In this document: piece by piece, positions 1 through 9,905 of the stretch
How positions within the stretch are numbered: position 1 is the first letter of the stretch
Layout: each line of letters starts with the position of its first letter
Assembly: GCF_035825295.1 (NCBI RefSeq)
Contig: NZ_JAYMGI010000002.1
Span: forward strand, 6,005,501 to 6,069,500
Direction: 5' to 3'
DNA from: Actinacidiphila sp. DG2A-62
GTDB lineage: Bacteria; Actinomycetota; Actinomycetes; Streptomycetales; Streptomycetaceae
Length of the DNA: 64,000 nt
Notes under the pieces: generated by a model
What the model was told of the DNA's origin: nothing
What the model saw: only the letters and a program-made list of their open reading frames with translations
The model's database searches: none
Position numbers and translations under genes: made by a program

Positions 1-1
1 C

Positions 2-2863
2 CCCGGCGACAGCATCGAGCAGGGCTACCGCGACCTGCTGCTCGCCGACGGCCTGGTGCTGGTCGTGCTCAGCGAGTGGTACTTCCGGCTGGGCAACCGC
101 AGCCACGACGAGTGGAACGCGGTGCTGCGTGAGATCGTGCCGCCCAACGCCGACCGGTTCGCCGCCGTCTCGGTCACCCCCGCCGCGCTGCCCAGCGCCG
201 TCGCCTCGATGGGCGCCGCCGACCTGTGGGGCCTGGGCGCCGCCGAGGCCGAGCGCCGGCTGCTGTCCCGGCTCGGCATCGCGTCCCCCCGCTCCGCCAC
301 CGCCGCCGGCAACTCCGACACCCTCGGCGGCGGCGGTCCGCGCTTCCCGCTGGAGCAGCCCGCGGTGTGGGGCGGCGTGCCCCGGCGCAACACCCGCTTC
401 ACCGGCCGCGAGTCGCTCCTCGGCGACCTCCACCAGCAACTCCTGCAGGCCGAGCCCGGCGCGGGCGTCGCCGCCCTGCACGGCCTGTCCGGCGTCGGCA
501 AGACGCAGATCGCCACCGAGTACGTCTACCGCTTCGGCCCCGAGTACGACGCGGTGTGGTGGGTGCGCGCCAGCGAGCGCGGCACCCTGCGCGAGAAGCT
601 CGCCGGCCTGGCCCCGGCGCTCGGCCTGGTTACCGGCCGCGAGTACGGCGAGCGGCTGCGCGCGGTGCGCGACGCGCTGCGCCGCGGCGACCCGTACTTC
701 CGCTGGCTGGTGGTCCTCGACGGCGCCGACCAGCCCGACGAGATCCACGACCTGGTGCCGTCCGGACCCGGCCATGTGCTGATCACCTCGCAGAACCGCG
801 ACTGGGGCGAGCACAACAGCTCGCTGATCGAGGTGCCGGTCTACGACCGCGACGAGTCGGTGGCCTTCATCCGCCGGCGCGCCCCCCGGCTGGACGACCA
901 GGACGCCGACAAGCTCGCCGAGGCCCTCGGCGACCTCGCGCTCGCCCTGGACCAGAACGCCGGCGCGCTCAACGACTCCACCATGCCGGTCGACGACTAC
1001 ATCGCGCTGCTCCAGCGCGGCGCCGTGGAACCCGGCCTGAAGGTCGCCGCCGACTTCCAGATGACCTACTACACGGCCTTCTCGATACTCCTCAACCGCC
1101 TGCGCGAGGACAAGCAGGAGGCCGTCGACCTGCTGCGGCTGTGCGTGTTCTTCGCACCCGGCCCGATCCCGGTGCGGCTGCTGCGCGACCTGACCATCCG
1201 GGACGTGCCCGAGCAGCTCGCCGCGCTGCTGGACGACCCGCTGCTGTGGAACGCGGCGATCGGCAAGCTCACCCAGTGGTCGGTGATCCAGTCCGACCCG
1301 CAGGAGATCATCTCCGACGAGTCGCCGGGCTCCACCGAGGTCGTCCAGATGCACCGGCTGGTCTACCAGGCGGTCCGCGCCGACATGGGCGAGCAGGAGC
1401 GGGCGACGTACTCCCGCGTGGTGCGCAAGCTGCTGGCCGCCGCCGACCCCGGCCGCCCCACCGACACCCGGCTGTGGCCCCGCTACGCCGAGATCGTCCC
1501 GCACCTGGAGGCGTCCGGCGCGCTGGAGAGCACCAACCCGGAGATCCAGGTGACGGTGCTCAACTGCCTCAACTACCTCTACCTGTCGGGGGAGTACCGC
1601 ACCGGTCTGCGGATCGCCGCGCTCACCGAGGAGGGCTGGAACCGGGCGCTGGAACCCGGCGACCCGCGCCGCTTCGACCTGGCCCACCACCGGGCCAACC
1701 TGATGCGCGCCACCGGCGACTACGTGGCCACCGAGGCCCTGGACCGCTCGGTCTACGAGCGGCTGCGCGCCGAACGCGGCAACGACGACCTGCTGTCCAT
1801 CCGCGCCGCCGGCAGCCTGTCCGCCGACCTGCGCGCGCTGGGCCGCTACGACGAGGCGCTGGAGCTGGCCGACTTCGCCCGCCGGGCGTACGCCCAGCTG
1901 GTCGGCGAGAACGACTTCCGCACCCTCAGCGCCCAGAACAACATCGCGCTCGCGCTGCGCCTGCTCGGCCGCTACCAGGAGGCCCTGGAGCTGGACCAGC
2001 AGACCATGGAGACCCGGCGCGAGCTCTTCCGCGACCGCAACAACTGGACGCTCAGCTCGGAGAACAGCTACGCCCAGGACCTGCGCCTGCTCGGCCGCTA
2101 CGAGCAGGCCATCTCGGTCCAGGAGCGCAACTGCGAGGTGCACCGCACGGTGATGGGCGCGGACAACCCGCAGACGCTGCGCGCCGAGCACAACCTCGCG
2201 CTGTGCTACCAGCGCGGCGGCGACCGGCCGCGGGCCGGCCTGCTGATGAGCCGGCTGCTGGAGCGCTGCCAGCGGGTGCTCGGCGACACCGAGCCGCTGA
2301 CCGTGGGCGTCACGGTGACGCTGTCCACCTACGAGCGCGAGCACGGCGACCTCGACCGGGCCCGGGAGCTGGGCGAGTTCGCGCTGCACCACTATCGGTC
2401 CCGGTTCGGGGACGCGCACCCGTACACCGCGGGCACCCTCGCCAACCACGGCCTGGTGCTCCGGGCGGCCGGCGAGCGCCAGCAGTCCCAGATCCAGGTC
2501 GAGGCCGCGCTGACCGCGATGACCGCGGCGGTCGGCCCGGACCACCCCTGGACGCTGGGCTGCGCGCTGAACGCCGCGGCGGCCCGCAACTTCGCCGGCG
2601 ACCCGGAGAGCGCGGTCGAGCTGAGCCGGATCACCGCGGACACCGCGGCGGCCACCCTCGGCAAGGACCACCCGCTGACGCTCTCGGCACGGATCGCGCT
2701 GGCCACCGACATGCGGAACCTGCGCAGGCGCCAGGAGGCCGACAAGATCGAGGAGGAGACGCTCGCCGCACTGGCCGACCGGCTCGGCGCCCAGCACCCC
2801 CACACCGTCTCCGCCCGCGCCCGCACCCGCCCGTACTGGGACTTCGAGCCCTTCACCACCTGA
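2..2863 (+). CDS. fxsT: FxSxx-COOH system TIR/NB-ARC/TPR protein (5' end outside window)
   Basis: The frame is open from base 2, so this is the 3' part of a longer gene; an internal GTG at 56 is unlikely to be the start. The first residues resemble the end of a TIR-like domain (hydrophobic strand LVLVVLSEWYF). An NB-ARC-type ATPase follows with a P-loop GLSGVGKT near 481-510 and an LVVLDGAD Walker B near 709-730. The C-terminal half is a run of tetratricopeptide repeats of the 42-residue kind (LGRYDEALELA, LGRYQEALELD, LGRYEQAISVQ). This order matches the TPR protein of actinobacterial FxSxx-COOH loci, where it accompanies a radical-SAM enzyme and a small peptide. Those partners would lie left of this window. 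The family assignment comes from architecture and is fairly secure; the biochemical role of the protein is not known to me. Confidence 0.8.
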   Translation, partial: PGDSIEQGYRDLLLADGLVLVVLSEWYFRLGNRSHDEWNAVLREIVPPNADRFAAVSVTPAALPSAVASMGAADLWGLGAAEAERRLLSRLGIASPRSATAAGNSDTLGGGGPRFPLEQPAVWGGVPRRNTRFTGRESLLGDLHQQLLQAEPGAGVAALHGLSGVGKTQIATEYVYRFGPEYDAVWWVRASERGTLREKLAGLAPALGLVTGREYGERLRAVRDALRRGDPYFRWLVVLDGADQPDEIHDLVPSGPGHVLITSQNRDWGEHNSSLIEVPVYDRDESVAFIRRRAPRLDDQDADKLAEALGDLALALDQNAGALNDSTMPVDDYIALLQRGAVEPGLKVAADFQMTYYTAFSILLNRLREDKQEAVDLLRLCVFFAPGPIPVRLLRDLTIRDVPEQLAALLDDPLLWNAAIGKLTQWSVIQSDPQEIISDESPGSTEVVQMHRLVYQAVRADMGEQERATYSRVVRKLLAAADPGRPTDTRLWPRYAEIVPHLEASGALESTNPEIQVTVLNCLNYLYLSGEYRTGLRIAALTEEGWNRALEPGDPRRFDLAHHRANLMRATGDYVATEALDRSVYERLRAERGNDDLLSIRAAGSLSADLRALGRYDEALELADFARRAYAQLVGENDFRTLSAQNNIALALRLLGRYQEALELDQQTMETRRELFRDRNNWTLSSENSYAQDLRLLGRYEQAISVQERNCEVHRTVMGADNPQTLRAEHNLALCYQRGGDRPRAGLLMSRLLERCQRVLGDTEPLTVGVTVTLSTYEREHGDLDRARELGEFALHHYRSRFGDAHPYTAGTLANHGLVLRAAGERQQSQIQVEAALTAMTAAVGPDHPWTLGCALNAAAARNFAGDPESAVELSRITADTAAATLGKDHPLTLSARIALATDMRNLRRRQEADKIEEETLAALADRLGAQHPHTVSARARTRPYWDFEPFTT

Positions 2864-2903
2864 GCGGACGCCGCTCCGCCCGTCACCACGGCCGCGGACG
2901 AAA

Positions 2904-2950
2904 GAACCGGCCGGGGCCCGTACCGCGAAGGTACGGGCCCCGGCCGGTTC
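2904..2950. terminator. Bidirectional hairpin terminator between fxsT and kgd
   Basis: A perfect 21-bp inverted repeat (2904-2924 and 2930-2950) with a 5-nt loop lies between two convergent genes. It has no T-run, as is usual in Streptomyces. It probably ends transcription from both sides. Confidence 0.85.
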
Positions 2951-2989
2951 CGCGGCGTCAGGCGGCCGGAACCGCCCCGGGCGGCCGGC

Positions 2990-5900
2990 TCAGATCTCGA
3001 AGACCTCGGTGACCAGCTGCTCCTGCTCGGCCTGGTGGCGCTTGGCGGAGCCCACCGCGGGGGAGGAGGAGGCCGGGCGGGACACCCGGCGCAGCCGGTC
3101 GGCGTTGTCGGGCGCCGCGCCGAGCACCAGGTCGAGGTGGTCGATCAGGTTGAGCGCGATGAACGGCCACGCGCCCTGGTTGGCCGGCTCCTCCTGGGCC
3201 CAGACGAACTTCTGCGCCTTGGTGTACGGGGCCAGCGCCTCCTGGATCTCCGCGCCGGGCAGCGGGTAGAGCCGCTCGATGCGGATCAGCGCCACATCGT
3301 GCGCCCCGCGCCGCTCCCGCTCGGCGACCAGGTCGTAGTAGACCTTGCCAGTGCAGAAGACGACCTTGCGGACCGCCTCCGGCTGCACCGACGTGTCGCC
3401 GATGACCGGCTGGAACTGCCCGCTGGTGAAGTCCTCGGCCTTGGAGGCCGCGGCCTTCAGCCGGAGCATCGACTTCGGGGTGAAGACGATCAGCGGCTTG
3501 TGGTGCGGGTTGTGCACCTGCCAGCGCAGCAGGTGGAAGTAGTTCGCCGGAGTGGTCGGGAAGGCCACCGTCATGTTGTTCTGCGCGCACAGCTGGAGGT
3601 AGCGCTCGATCCGGGCCGAGGAGTGGTCCGGGCCCTGGCCCTCGTAGCCGTGCGGCAGCAGCAGCACCACGCCGGAGGTCTGGCCCCACTTCTGCTCGGC
3701 CGCCGAGATGTACTCGTCGATGATCGAGGACGCGCCGTTGGCGAAGTCGCCGAACTGCGCCTCCCACATCACCAGCGCGTCGGGGCGGGCCAGCGAGTAG
3801 CCGTACTCGAAGCCCATCGCCGCGTACTCGCTGAGCAGCGAGTCGTAGACGTTGTAGTGGGCCTGGTCCTCCGACAGGTACAGCAGCGGGGTGTAGTCCT
3901 CGCCGGTGACCCGGTCGATGAGCACCGCGTGCCGCTGGCCGAAGGTGCCGCGGCGGGAGTCCTGGCCGGCCAGCCGGACCGGGGTGCCCTCCAGCAGCAG
4001 CGAGCCGATCGCCAGGGTCTCGCCCATGCCCCAGTCGATGGTGCCGTCCTCGACCATCGCCATCCGCCGCTGCAGCTGCGGCAGCAGCCGGGGGTGCACG
4101 GTGAAGGAGTCGGGGAGGTTCACCTGCGAGGCCGCGATCCGCTTGACCACCTCGGTGGAGACCGCGGTCGGCACGGCCACCGGGAACTGCGGCTGGTTGT
4201 CCTGCGAGGGCGACTCGGCCGGCGCCGACGCCGCCTCGCGCACCTCGGTGAAGACCTTCTCCAGCTGGCCCTGGTAGTCCTGCAGGGCCTGCTCGGCCTC
4301 CTCCAGGGTGATGTCGCCGCGGCCGATCAGCGACTCGGTGTAGAGCTTGCGCACCGAGCGCTTCTTGTCGATCAGGTCGTACATCAGCGGCTGGGTGAAC
4401 GCCGGGTTGTCCGACTCGTTGTGCCCGCGGCGGCGGTAGCAGATCAGGTCGATCACGACGTCCTTGTTGAACGCCTGCCGGAACTCGAAGGCCAGCCGCG
4501 CCACGCGGACCACGGCCTCCGGGTCGTCGCCGTTGACGTGGAAGATCGGCGCCTCGATCATCCGGGCCACGTCGGTGCTGTACATCGAGGACCGCGCGGA
4601 CTCCGGGGCGGCGGTGAAGCCGACCTGGTTGTTGATCACCACGTGCACGGTGCCGCCGGTGCGGTAGCCGCGCAGCTGCGACATGTTCAGCGTCTCGGCG
4701 ACCACGCCCTGGCCGGCGAACGCCGCGTCGCCGTGCAGCGCGACCGGCAGCACGGTGAAGTCGGTGCCGCCCTTGTTGATCACGTCCTGCTTGGCCCGCG
4801 CGATGCCCTCGATGACCGGGTCGACGGTCTCCAGGTGCGAGGGGTTGGCGGCCAGCGACACCCGGATCTGCTCGCCGTCCAGACCGGTGAAGGTGCCCTC
4901 GGCGCCCAGGTGGTACTTCACGTCGCCGGAGCCGTGCATCGACTTCGGGTCGAGGTTGCCCTCGAACTCGCGGAAGATCTGCGCGTACGACTTGCCGACG
5001 ATGTTCGCCAGCACGTTCAGCCGGCCGCGGTGGGCCATGCCGATGATGACCTCGTCCAGCCGGGACTCGGCCGCCGCGTCCAGCACCGCGTCCAGCAGCG
5101 GGATGACGGACTCGCCGCCCTCCAGCGAGAAGCGCTTCTGGCCGACGTACTTGGTCTGCAGGAAGGTCTCGAACGCCTCGGCCGCGTTCAGCCGGCGCAG
5201 GATGCGCAGCTGCTCCTCGCGCTCGGGCTTGGCGTGCGGGCGCTCGATCCGGTCCTGGATCCACTTGCGCTGCTTGGGGTCCTGGATGTGCATGAACTCG
5301 ACGCCCACCGTGCGGCAGTACGAGTCGCGCAGCACACCGAGGATGTCGCGCAGCTTCATCAGGGACTTGCCGGCGAAGCCGCCGACGGCGAACTCCCGCT
5401 CCAGGTCCCACAGGGTCAGCCCGTGCTCCAGCACGTCCAGGTCGGGGTGCTTGCGCTGGCGGTACTCCAGCGGGTCGGTGTCGGCCATCACATGGCCGCG
5501 CACCCGGTAGGAGTGGATCAGCTCGAAGACCCGCGCGGCCTTGGTGACGTCGTCCTCGTGGCCGGTGTCGATGTCGGTGCGCCAGCGGACCGGCTCGTAG
5601 GGGATGCGCAGCGCGGCGAAGATGTCGTCGAAGAAGTCGTTCTCGCCGAGCAGCAGCTGGTTCATGATCCGCAGGAACTCGCCGGAGGCGGCGCCCTGGA
5701 TCACCCGGTGGTCGTAGGTGCTGGTCAGCGTCATGACCTTGGAGATGCCCAGCTTGTTCAGGGTGTCCTGGGAGGTGCCCTGGAACTCGGCCGGGTAGTC
5801 CATCGAGCCGACGCCGAGGATCATCGACTGGCCGGGCATCAGCCGCGGCACCGAGTGCACGGTGCCCAGGCCCCCGGGGTTGGTCAGCGACGCGGTGACG

Positions 5901-6916
5901 CCGGTGAAGTCGTCCATCGTCAGCTTGCCGCTGCGGGCCCGGCGGACGATGTCCTCGTACGCCTGCCAGAACTCGAAGAAGTTCAGCGTCTCGGCCTGCT
6001 TGATGGCGGCGACGACGAGCTGGCGGTCGCCGTTGGGCTTGACCAGGTCGATGGCCAGGCCCAGGTTGACGTGGTCGGGCTTGACCAGCGTCGGCTTGCC
6101 GTCCTTCTCGTCGTAGTGCCAGTTCATCGACGGCATGGCCTTCAGCGCCTGGACCATCGCGTAGCCGATGACGTGGGTGAAGGAGACCTTGCCGCCGCGG
6201 GCGCGCTTGAGGTGGTTGTTGATGACGATGCGGTTGTCGAACAGCAGCTTCACCGGGATCGCGCGGACCGAGGTGGCGGTCGGCAGCTCCAGCGAGGCGT
6301 TCATGTTCTTGGCCACGGCGGCGGCCGGGCCGCGCAGCGGCACGTACTCGGTGGCCGCGGGCTCGGCGGGGCCGGACGCGGCGGGCTTGGCGGCGGCGGG
6401 CTTGGCAGCGGGCTTCGCGGGCGCGGCGGCGGGCGCGGGCTGCGCGGCGGCGGGCTTGGCCGGCGCGGGCTGCGCGGGCGCTGCGGGGGCCTGGGCGGCG
6501 GGTGCGGCCTGGGCGGCCGCGGCCGGCTGCGCGGGGGCGGCGGCGGGCGCCGGCGTGGCGGCGGCCGGTGCCGCGGGGGCTGCCGGGGCGGTGGCCTGCG
6601 GCGCCGGGACGACCGGCGCGGCGGCGGCGGGAGCGGCGGCCTGGGCGGCCGCGGGACCCGCGGCCTGCACGGCGCGCTTCGCGGCGCCCGAGGCGCCGCC
6701 CTCACCCGCGGGCGCGGCCGGGGCGGCCGAGCCGTCCGGCTTGTAGTCCGCGAAGAAGTCCCACCAGGCTCGGTCTACCGAGTTCGGGTCCTGGAGGTAC
6801 TGCTGGTAGATCTCGTCGACGAGCCACTCGTTCGGGCCGAAACCCGCAGCGGGGCCATCGCCCGGCGCGTCCTGTTCGGTCGAGACACTAGAGCTATTGG
6901 GGGACTGTGGCGACAC
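2990..6916 (-). CDS. kgd: Multifunctional 2-oxoglutarate decarboxylase / dehydrogenase E1 with E2 succinyltransferase domain
   Basis: TCA-cycle enzyme of actinobacteria that joins an E2-like acyltransferase to a thiamine-diphosphate E1, about 1308 residues. The N-terminus carries the conserved GFGPNEWLVDEIYQQYLQDP block. A very Ala/Pro-rich linker covers roughly residues 60-190. The E2 domain follows, with its catalytic DHRVIQGA near residue 400. The E1 part has HRGRLNV near 627 and the ThDP region GDAAFAGQGV near 730. I chose the GTG at 6914-6916 because homologues begin with the (M/V)SPQSP sequence and a GAGGG lies upstream; an in-frame ATG at 6943 would add nine basic residues not typical of the family. 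The gene lies downstream of, and in the same direction as, the two-component pair. Its product normally works with E3 and is controlled by a GarA-type FHA protein, which is not in this window. Confidence 0.95.
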   Translation of the reverse strand: MSPQSPNSSSVSTEQDAPGDGPAAGFGPNEWLVDEIYQQYLQDPNSVDRAWWDFFADYKPDGSAAPAAPAGEGGASGAAKRAVQAAGPAAAQAAAPAAAAPVVPAPQATAPAAPAAPAAATPAPAAAPAQPAAAAQAAPAAQAPAAPAQPAPAKPAAAQPAPAAAPAKPAAKPAAAKPAASGPAEPAATEYVPLRGPAAAVAKNMNASLELPTATSVRAIPVKLLFDNRIVINNHLKRARGGKVSFTHVIGYAMVQALKAMPSMNWHYDEKDGKPTLVKPDHVNLGLAIDLVKPNGDRQLVVAAIKQAETLNFFEFWQAYEDIVRRARSGKLTMDDFTGVTASLTNPGGLGTVHSVPRLMPGQSMILGVGSMDYPAEFQGTSQDTLNKLGISKVMTLTSTYDHRVIQGAASGEFLRIMNQLLLGENDFFDDIFAALRIPYEPVRWRTDIDTGHEDDVTKAARVFELIHSYRVRGHVMADTDPLEYRQRKHPDLDVLEHGLTLWDLEREFAVGGFAGKSLMKLRDILGVLRDSYCRTVGVEFMHIQDPKQRKWIQDRIERPHAKPEREEQLRILRRLNAAEAFETFLQTKYVGQKRFSLEGGESVIPLLDAVLDAAAESRLDEVIIGMAHRGRLNVLANIVGKSYAQIFREFEGNLDPKSMHGSGDVKYHLGAEGTFTGLDGEQIRVSLAANPSHLETVDPVIEGIARAKQDVINKGGTDFTVLPVALHGDAAFAGQGVVAETLNMSQLRGYRTGGTVHVVINNQVGFTAAPESARSSMYSTDVARMIEAPIFHVNGDDPEAVVRVARLAFEFRQAFNKDVVIDLICYRRRGHNESDNPAFTQPLMYDLIDKKRSVRKLYTESLIGRGDITLEEAEQALQDYQGQLEKVFTEVREAASAPAESPSQDNQPQFPVAVPTAVSTEVVKRIAASQVNLPDSFTVHPRLLPQLQRRMAMVEDGTIDWGMGETLAIGSLLLEGTPVRLAGQDSRRGTFGQRHAVLIDRVTGEDYTPLLYLSEDQAHYNVYDSLLSEYAAMGFEYGYSLARPDALVMWEAQFGDFANGASSIIDEYISAAEQKWGQTSGVVLLLPHGYEGQGPDHSSARIERYLQLCAQNNMTVAFPTTPANYFHLLRWQVHNPHHKPLIVFTPKSMLRLKAAASKAEDFTSGQFQPVIGDTSVQPEAVRKVVFCTGKVYYDLVAERERRGAHDVALIRIERLYPLPGAEIQEALAPYTKAQKFVWAQEEPANQGAWPFIALNLIDHLDLVLGAAPDNADRLRRVSRPASSSPAVGSAKRHQAEQEQLVTEVFEI

Positions 6917-7073
6917 GGCGGTAACCGCCCTCTTCCGCTTCACAAGATGGTGGACAGCGGGAATAAAGGCTACGCCTACCGGACCCCTTCCCGCAGGCCC
7001 GGGGCCCAGGCGTCGCGTACGTCACACCGAAGATGCGGTTTCAGGGCCGTGTTTGGCGGGAAAGTGGTCCCTC

Positions 7074-8216
7074 TTATGGGTTGCCCGGCGACGAGGGCCG
7101 GGGATCGCCCGCCGGCTCCGCCGGTTCCGTCCGCGGCTGCTTCGGCAGCTGCGGACGCCCCGGCAGCGTGACGTGCATGCGGCAGCCGCGCGGCGACTCG
7201 GCGACCTCGATGCGGCCGCCGTGCAGGTCCACCGCCCAGCGCGCGATCGCCAGGCCCAGGCCGGTACCGCCGTCGCGGCCCGGGTGGGAGCCGCGGTGGA
7301 AGCGCTCGAAGACCCGGCCGCGGTCGGCCTCGGGGATGCCCGGGCCCTCGTCGCGCACCTCCAGGTCCAGGCTGCCGGGCTCCGGGCCGCCGCGGGCCCG
7401 CACCGTGACCCGGCCGCCGGGCGGGCTGTGCTTGACCGCGTTGTCGACCAGGTTGGCGACCACCTGGTGCAGCCGCTCGCCGTCGGCGTACGCGGTCAGC
7501 TCCGGCGGCCGGACGTCCAGGTGCAGGTGCACGTCGGCGCGCGGGCGCGAGCGCGACCCGGTGGCCTTGGTGCTCTCCATGCCCAGGCTCGCGGTCTTCA
7601 GCACCGCCGACAGGTACGGCCACACCTCGAACCGCTTGGCGTCCAGTCGCACCGCGCCGCTGTCCAGCCGGGACAGGTCGAGCAGCTGGCCGACCAGCTT
7701 GCCCAGCCGCTCGGTCTGCCGCAGCGCCAGCCGCATGGTCTCCGGGTCCGCCGCGGACACCCCGTCCACGACGTTCTCCAGCACCGCGCGCAGCGCCGCG
7801 ATCGGCGTCTTCAGCTCGTGTGAGACATTCGCCACCAGTTCCTTGCGGTGCCGGTCGACGGCGTCCAGGTCGGCCGCCATCCGGTTGAACGTCTCGGCCA
7901 GCTCGCCGACCTCGTCGCGGCGCACCCGGGCCACCCGGCGGCTGTAGTCGCCGCCGGCCATCGCCCGCGCCACCGCCGTCATCTCCCGGATCGGCGCGGT
8001 CAGCCCGGTCGCCATGATCTGGGTGATCAGCAGGCAGGCGATGATCGAGAAGATGGTGATGACGCGGATCTCGGTCGCCGAGTGGATGGCGACGATCACC
8101 AGCAGTGTGGTGATGCCCACCGAGAGCAGCACCAGGCCCTGCATCGCGGCCTTGATCGACCGCAGCGGGTCCCACGGCCGCAGCGCCTCCCACGCCCGGC
8201 GCCGCCACCCGGTCAC
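7074..8216 (-). CDS. HAMP-containing sensor histidine kinase
   Basis: Membrane sensor kinase of 380 residues. Two hydrophobic segments (about 27-45 and 53-71) are separated by only a few residues, so there is almost no extracellular sensor domain. A HAMP region (APIREMTAVARAMAGGDYSRR) leads to the HisKA box VANVSHELKTP with the phosphorylated His at about 133. The ATPase domain shows the N box LVDNAVKHSP, the G1 box DEGPGIPE and the G2 box GGTGLGLAIA. It sits 54 nt downstream of its response regulator gene on the same strand, so the two are almost certainly co-transcribed and partners. With such a short periplasmic loop the signal is probably sensed in or at the membrane. It lies immediately upstream of kgd, a neighbour order that may be functional but is not proof of control. 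Confidence 0.92.
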   Translation of the reverse strand: MTGWRRRAWEALRPWDPLRSIKAAMQGLVLLSVGITTLLVIVAIHSATEIRVITIFSIIACLLITQIMATGLTAPIREMTAVARAMAGGDYSRRVARVRRDEVGELAETFNRMAADLDAVDRHRKELVANVSHELKTPIAALRAVLENVVDGVSAADPETMRLALRQTERLGKLVGQLLDLSRLDSGAVRLDAKRFEVWPYLSAVLKTASLGMESTKATGSRSRPRADVHLHLDVRPPELTAYADGERLHQVVANLVDNAVKHSPPGGRVTVRARGGPEPGSLDLEVRDEGPGIPEADRGRVFERFHRGSHPGRDGGTGLGLAIARWAVDLHGGRIEVAESPRGCRMHVTLPGRPQLPKQPRTEPAEPAGDPRPSSPGNP

Positions 8217-8270
8217 CGCGCGGCCCCCGCTGCTGCGTCCCCTCCGGTCATGCCCGGCATCCTGCCAGCC

Positions 8271-8984
8271 TCACGGGGCGGGCGTCTCCAGCGCGTAGCC
8301 GACGCCGTGCACGGTGCGGATGCGCTCGGCGCCGATCTTCCGCCGCAGGGCCTTGACGTGGCTGTCGACCGTGCGGGTGCCGGACGCGTCGGCCCAGTCC
8401 CACACCTCGGCCAGCAGTTGCTCGCGGGAGAGCACCGCGCGCGGCTGCTGCGCCAGGCACACCAGCAATTCGAACTCGGTCGGCGTCAGGTGCACGTCGG
8501 AGCCCCTGACCCGGACCCGGCGCTGGGCGTGGTCGATCTCCAGGTCGCCGAGCTGGATGCTGGCGCCGCGCGGGCTGTGCGCGGCCGCCGCGGCCCGCTC
8601 CACCCGGCGCAGCAGCACGTGCACCCGGGCGGCCAGCTCGCGCATCGAGAACGGCTTGGTCATGTAGTCGTCGGCGCCGACGCCCAGGCCGACCAGCATG
8701 TCCGTCTCGTCGTCACGGGCGGTGAGCATCAGCACCGACACCGGCCGGTCGGCCTGCACCCTGCGGCAGACCTCCAGGCCGTCGTACCCGGGCAGCATCA
8801 CGTCCAGGACCAGCAGGTCGGGCTGCCAGGCGTGGGCCGCGTCCACCGCGGAGGGGCCGTCGCCCGCCGTCCGCACCTGGAACCCCTCGGCCTGCAGCCG
8901 GGCGGCGATCGCCTGCCCTATCGTCTGGTCGTCCTCGACCACCAGCACCCGGCGCTGCGCACCGGCCGTCTGCGTGCTGTCCAC
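8271..8984 (-). CDS. OmpR/PhoB-family response regulator
   Basis: Response regulator of 237 residues and first gene of the regulator-kinase pair. The receiver domain has the acidic pair VVEDD, the phospho-acceptor Asp61 in LLVLDVMLPGYDG, a Thr in LMLTARDDE and a Lys in YMTKPFSM. The C-terminal winged helix ends in the OmpR pattern DSHVKALRRKIG and VHGVGYAL. The start at 8984 gives a normal family length. The kinase gene at 7074-8216 follows. No obvious autoregulatory direct repeats were found upstream in 8985-9077. Confidence 0.93.
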   Translation of the reverse strand: MDSTQTAGAQRRVLVVEDDQTIGQAIAARLQAEGFQVRTAGDGPSAVDAAHAWQPDLLVLDVMLPGYDGLEVCRRVQADRPVSVLMLTARDDETDMLVGLGVGADDYMTKPFSMRELAARVHVLLRRVERAAAAAHSPRGASIQLGDLEIDHAQRRVRVRGSDVHLTPTEFELLVCLAQQPRAVLSREQLLAEVWDWADASGTRTVDSHVKALRRKIGAERIRTVHGVGYALETPAP

Positions 8985-9077
8985 GTCCGCCCCACAAGGT
9001 CGTCACAATTACCGGCAGCGTACGGGGCGGGCCGCTGCCCTGACTATGACGCCTTCACGCCGTGACGCCATCGTGCA

Positions 9078-9773
9078 TCAGCCCCTGAGGCCGATGTGGA
9101 CCACGTCGGGCACCCCGCGCGAGACCGGGACGCGCGTGCTGCGCACCCCGGTGAACCCCGCTTCCCGCAGCGCCTTCTCGAACGCGGCCGAGGGCTGCGC
9201 GGACCACACGGCGAGCACGCCGCCCGGTTCGAGCCGCTCCCGGCAGGCGTCAAGGCCGCTGGGGCTGTAGAGACTGCCGTTGTTCTCGGTTACTGTCCAG
9301 TCAGGTCCGTTGTCGATGTCCAGGCACAGGGCGTGGTAGCGGCGTCCGCCGGCCCGCATCCACTCCACCAGGTCCTCGCGGACCACCCGCACCCGGGGGT
9401 CGTCCAGCGCGTGCGCGGAGTACGCCGCCAGCGGCCCCGCGGTGTGCCACCGCACCACCGCGGCCTCCCGCTCGACCACCGCGATCTCGCCCCAGCGCGG
9501 CTCGGCCGCCGCCCTGGCCAGCGAGAAGCCCACGCCGAGGCCGCCGATCAGCACGCTCAGTCCGGACCTGCCCGGCTCGCGCGCGTCCAGCGCGGCCAGC
9601 GCCTCGTCCACCAGCAGGCGCTCAGAGCGGCCGTCGGAGGTGTCCATCAGGAAGCAGCCGTTGGCGATGATCTCGTAGTGCTCGCCGTTCCTGCGCAGCA
9701 CCACCTCGCCGTACGGCCCCTCCCGCCGGTCCAGCACGACGGGCGCGGGCGCGGGGCTCGGGACGGGCGGCAT
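9078..9773 (-). CDS. Spermidine-synthase-like methyltransferase-fold protein
   Basis: Protein of 231 residues with the Rossmann core of spermidine synthases. It contains GGLGVGFS as the nucleotide loop, an acidic strand end (AVVEREAAVV) and the strand CLDIDNGPDWT at the place of the catalytic Asp region. It lacks the long membrane part of fused MFS/spermidine synthases. The ATG at 9771-9773 was chosen because the longer frame adds about 50 Pro/Arg-rich residues that overlap the lon promoter. I see no clear ribosome binding site at this ATG. The gene is divergent from lon. Streptomyces proteins of this kind are annotated as spermidine synthase, but polyamine synthesis has not been shown from the sequence. 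Confidence 0.75.
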   Translation of the reverse strand: MPPVPSPAPAPVVLDRREGPYGEVVLRRNGEHYEIIANGCFLMDTSDGRSERLLVDEALAALDAREPGRSGLSVLIGGLGVGFSLARAAAEPRWGEIAVVEREAAVVRWHTAGPLAAYSAHALDDPRVRVVREDLVEWMRAGGRRYHALCLDIDNGPDWTVTENNGSLYSPSGLDACRERLEPGGVLAVWSAQPSAAFEKALREAGFTGVRSTRVPVSRGVPDVVHIGLRG

Positions 9774-9905
9774 GCGCCCATTGTGGCCGAGCCGCCGCGG
9801 CGGCCCGTGCCCGCCCCCCGCCTGGGCGCACCGCCCCGCCGCGGAGCCGGACCGGGTGATCGCTGTGGGCGAACACGGGTGCGGGAACACCGTGCCGGGG
9901 TGATG

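Noticed and set aside
6301..6891. Pro/Ala/Arg-rich open frames on both strands inside the kgd linker
   Set aside because: They are other-frame readings of the Ala/Pro linker with no homology or ribosome binding site.
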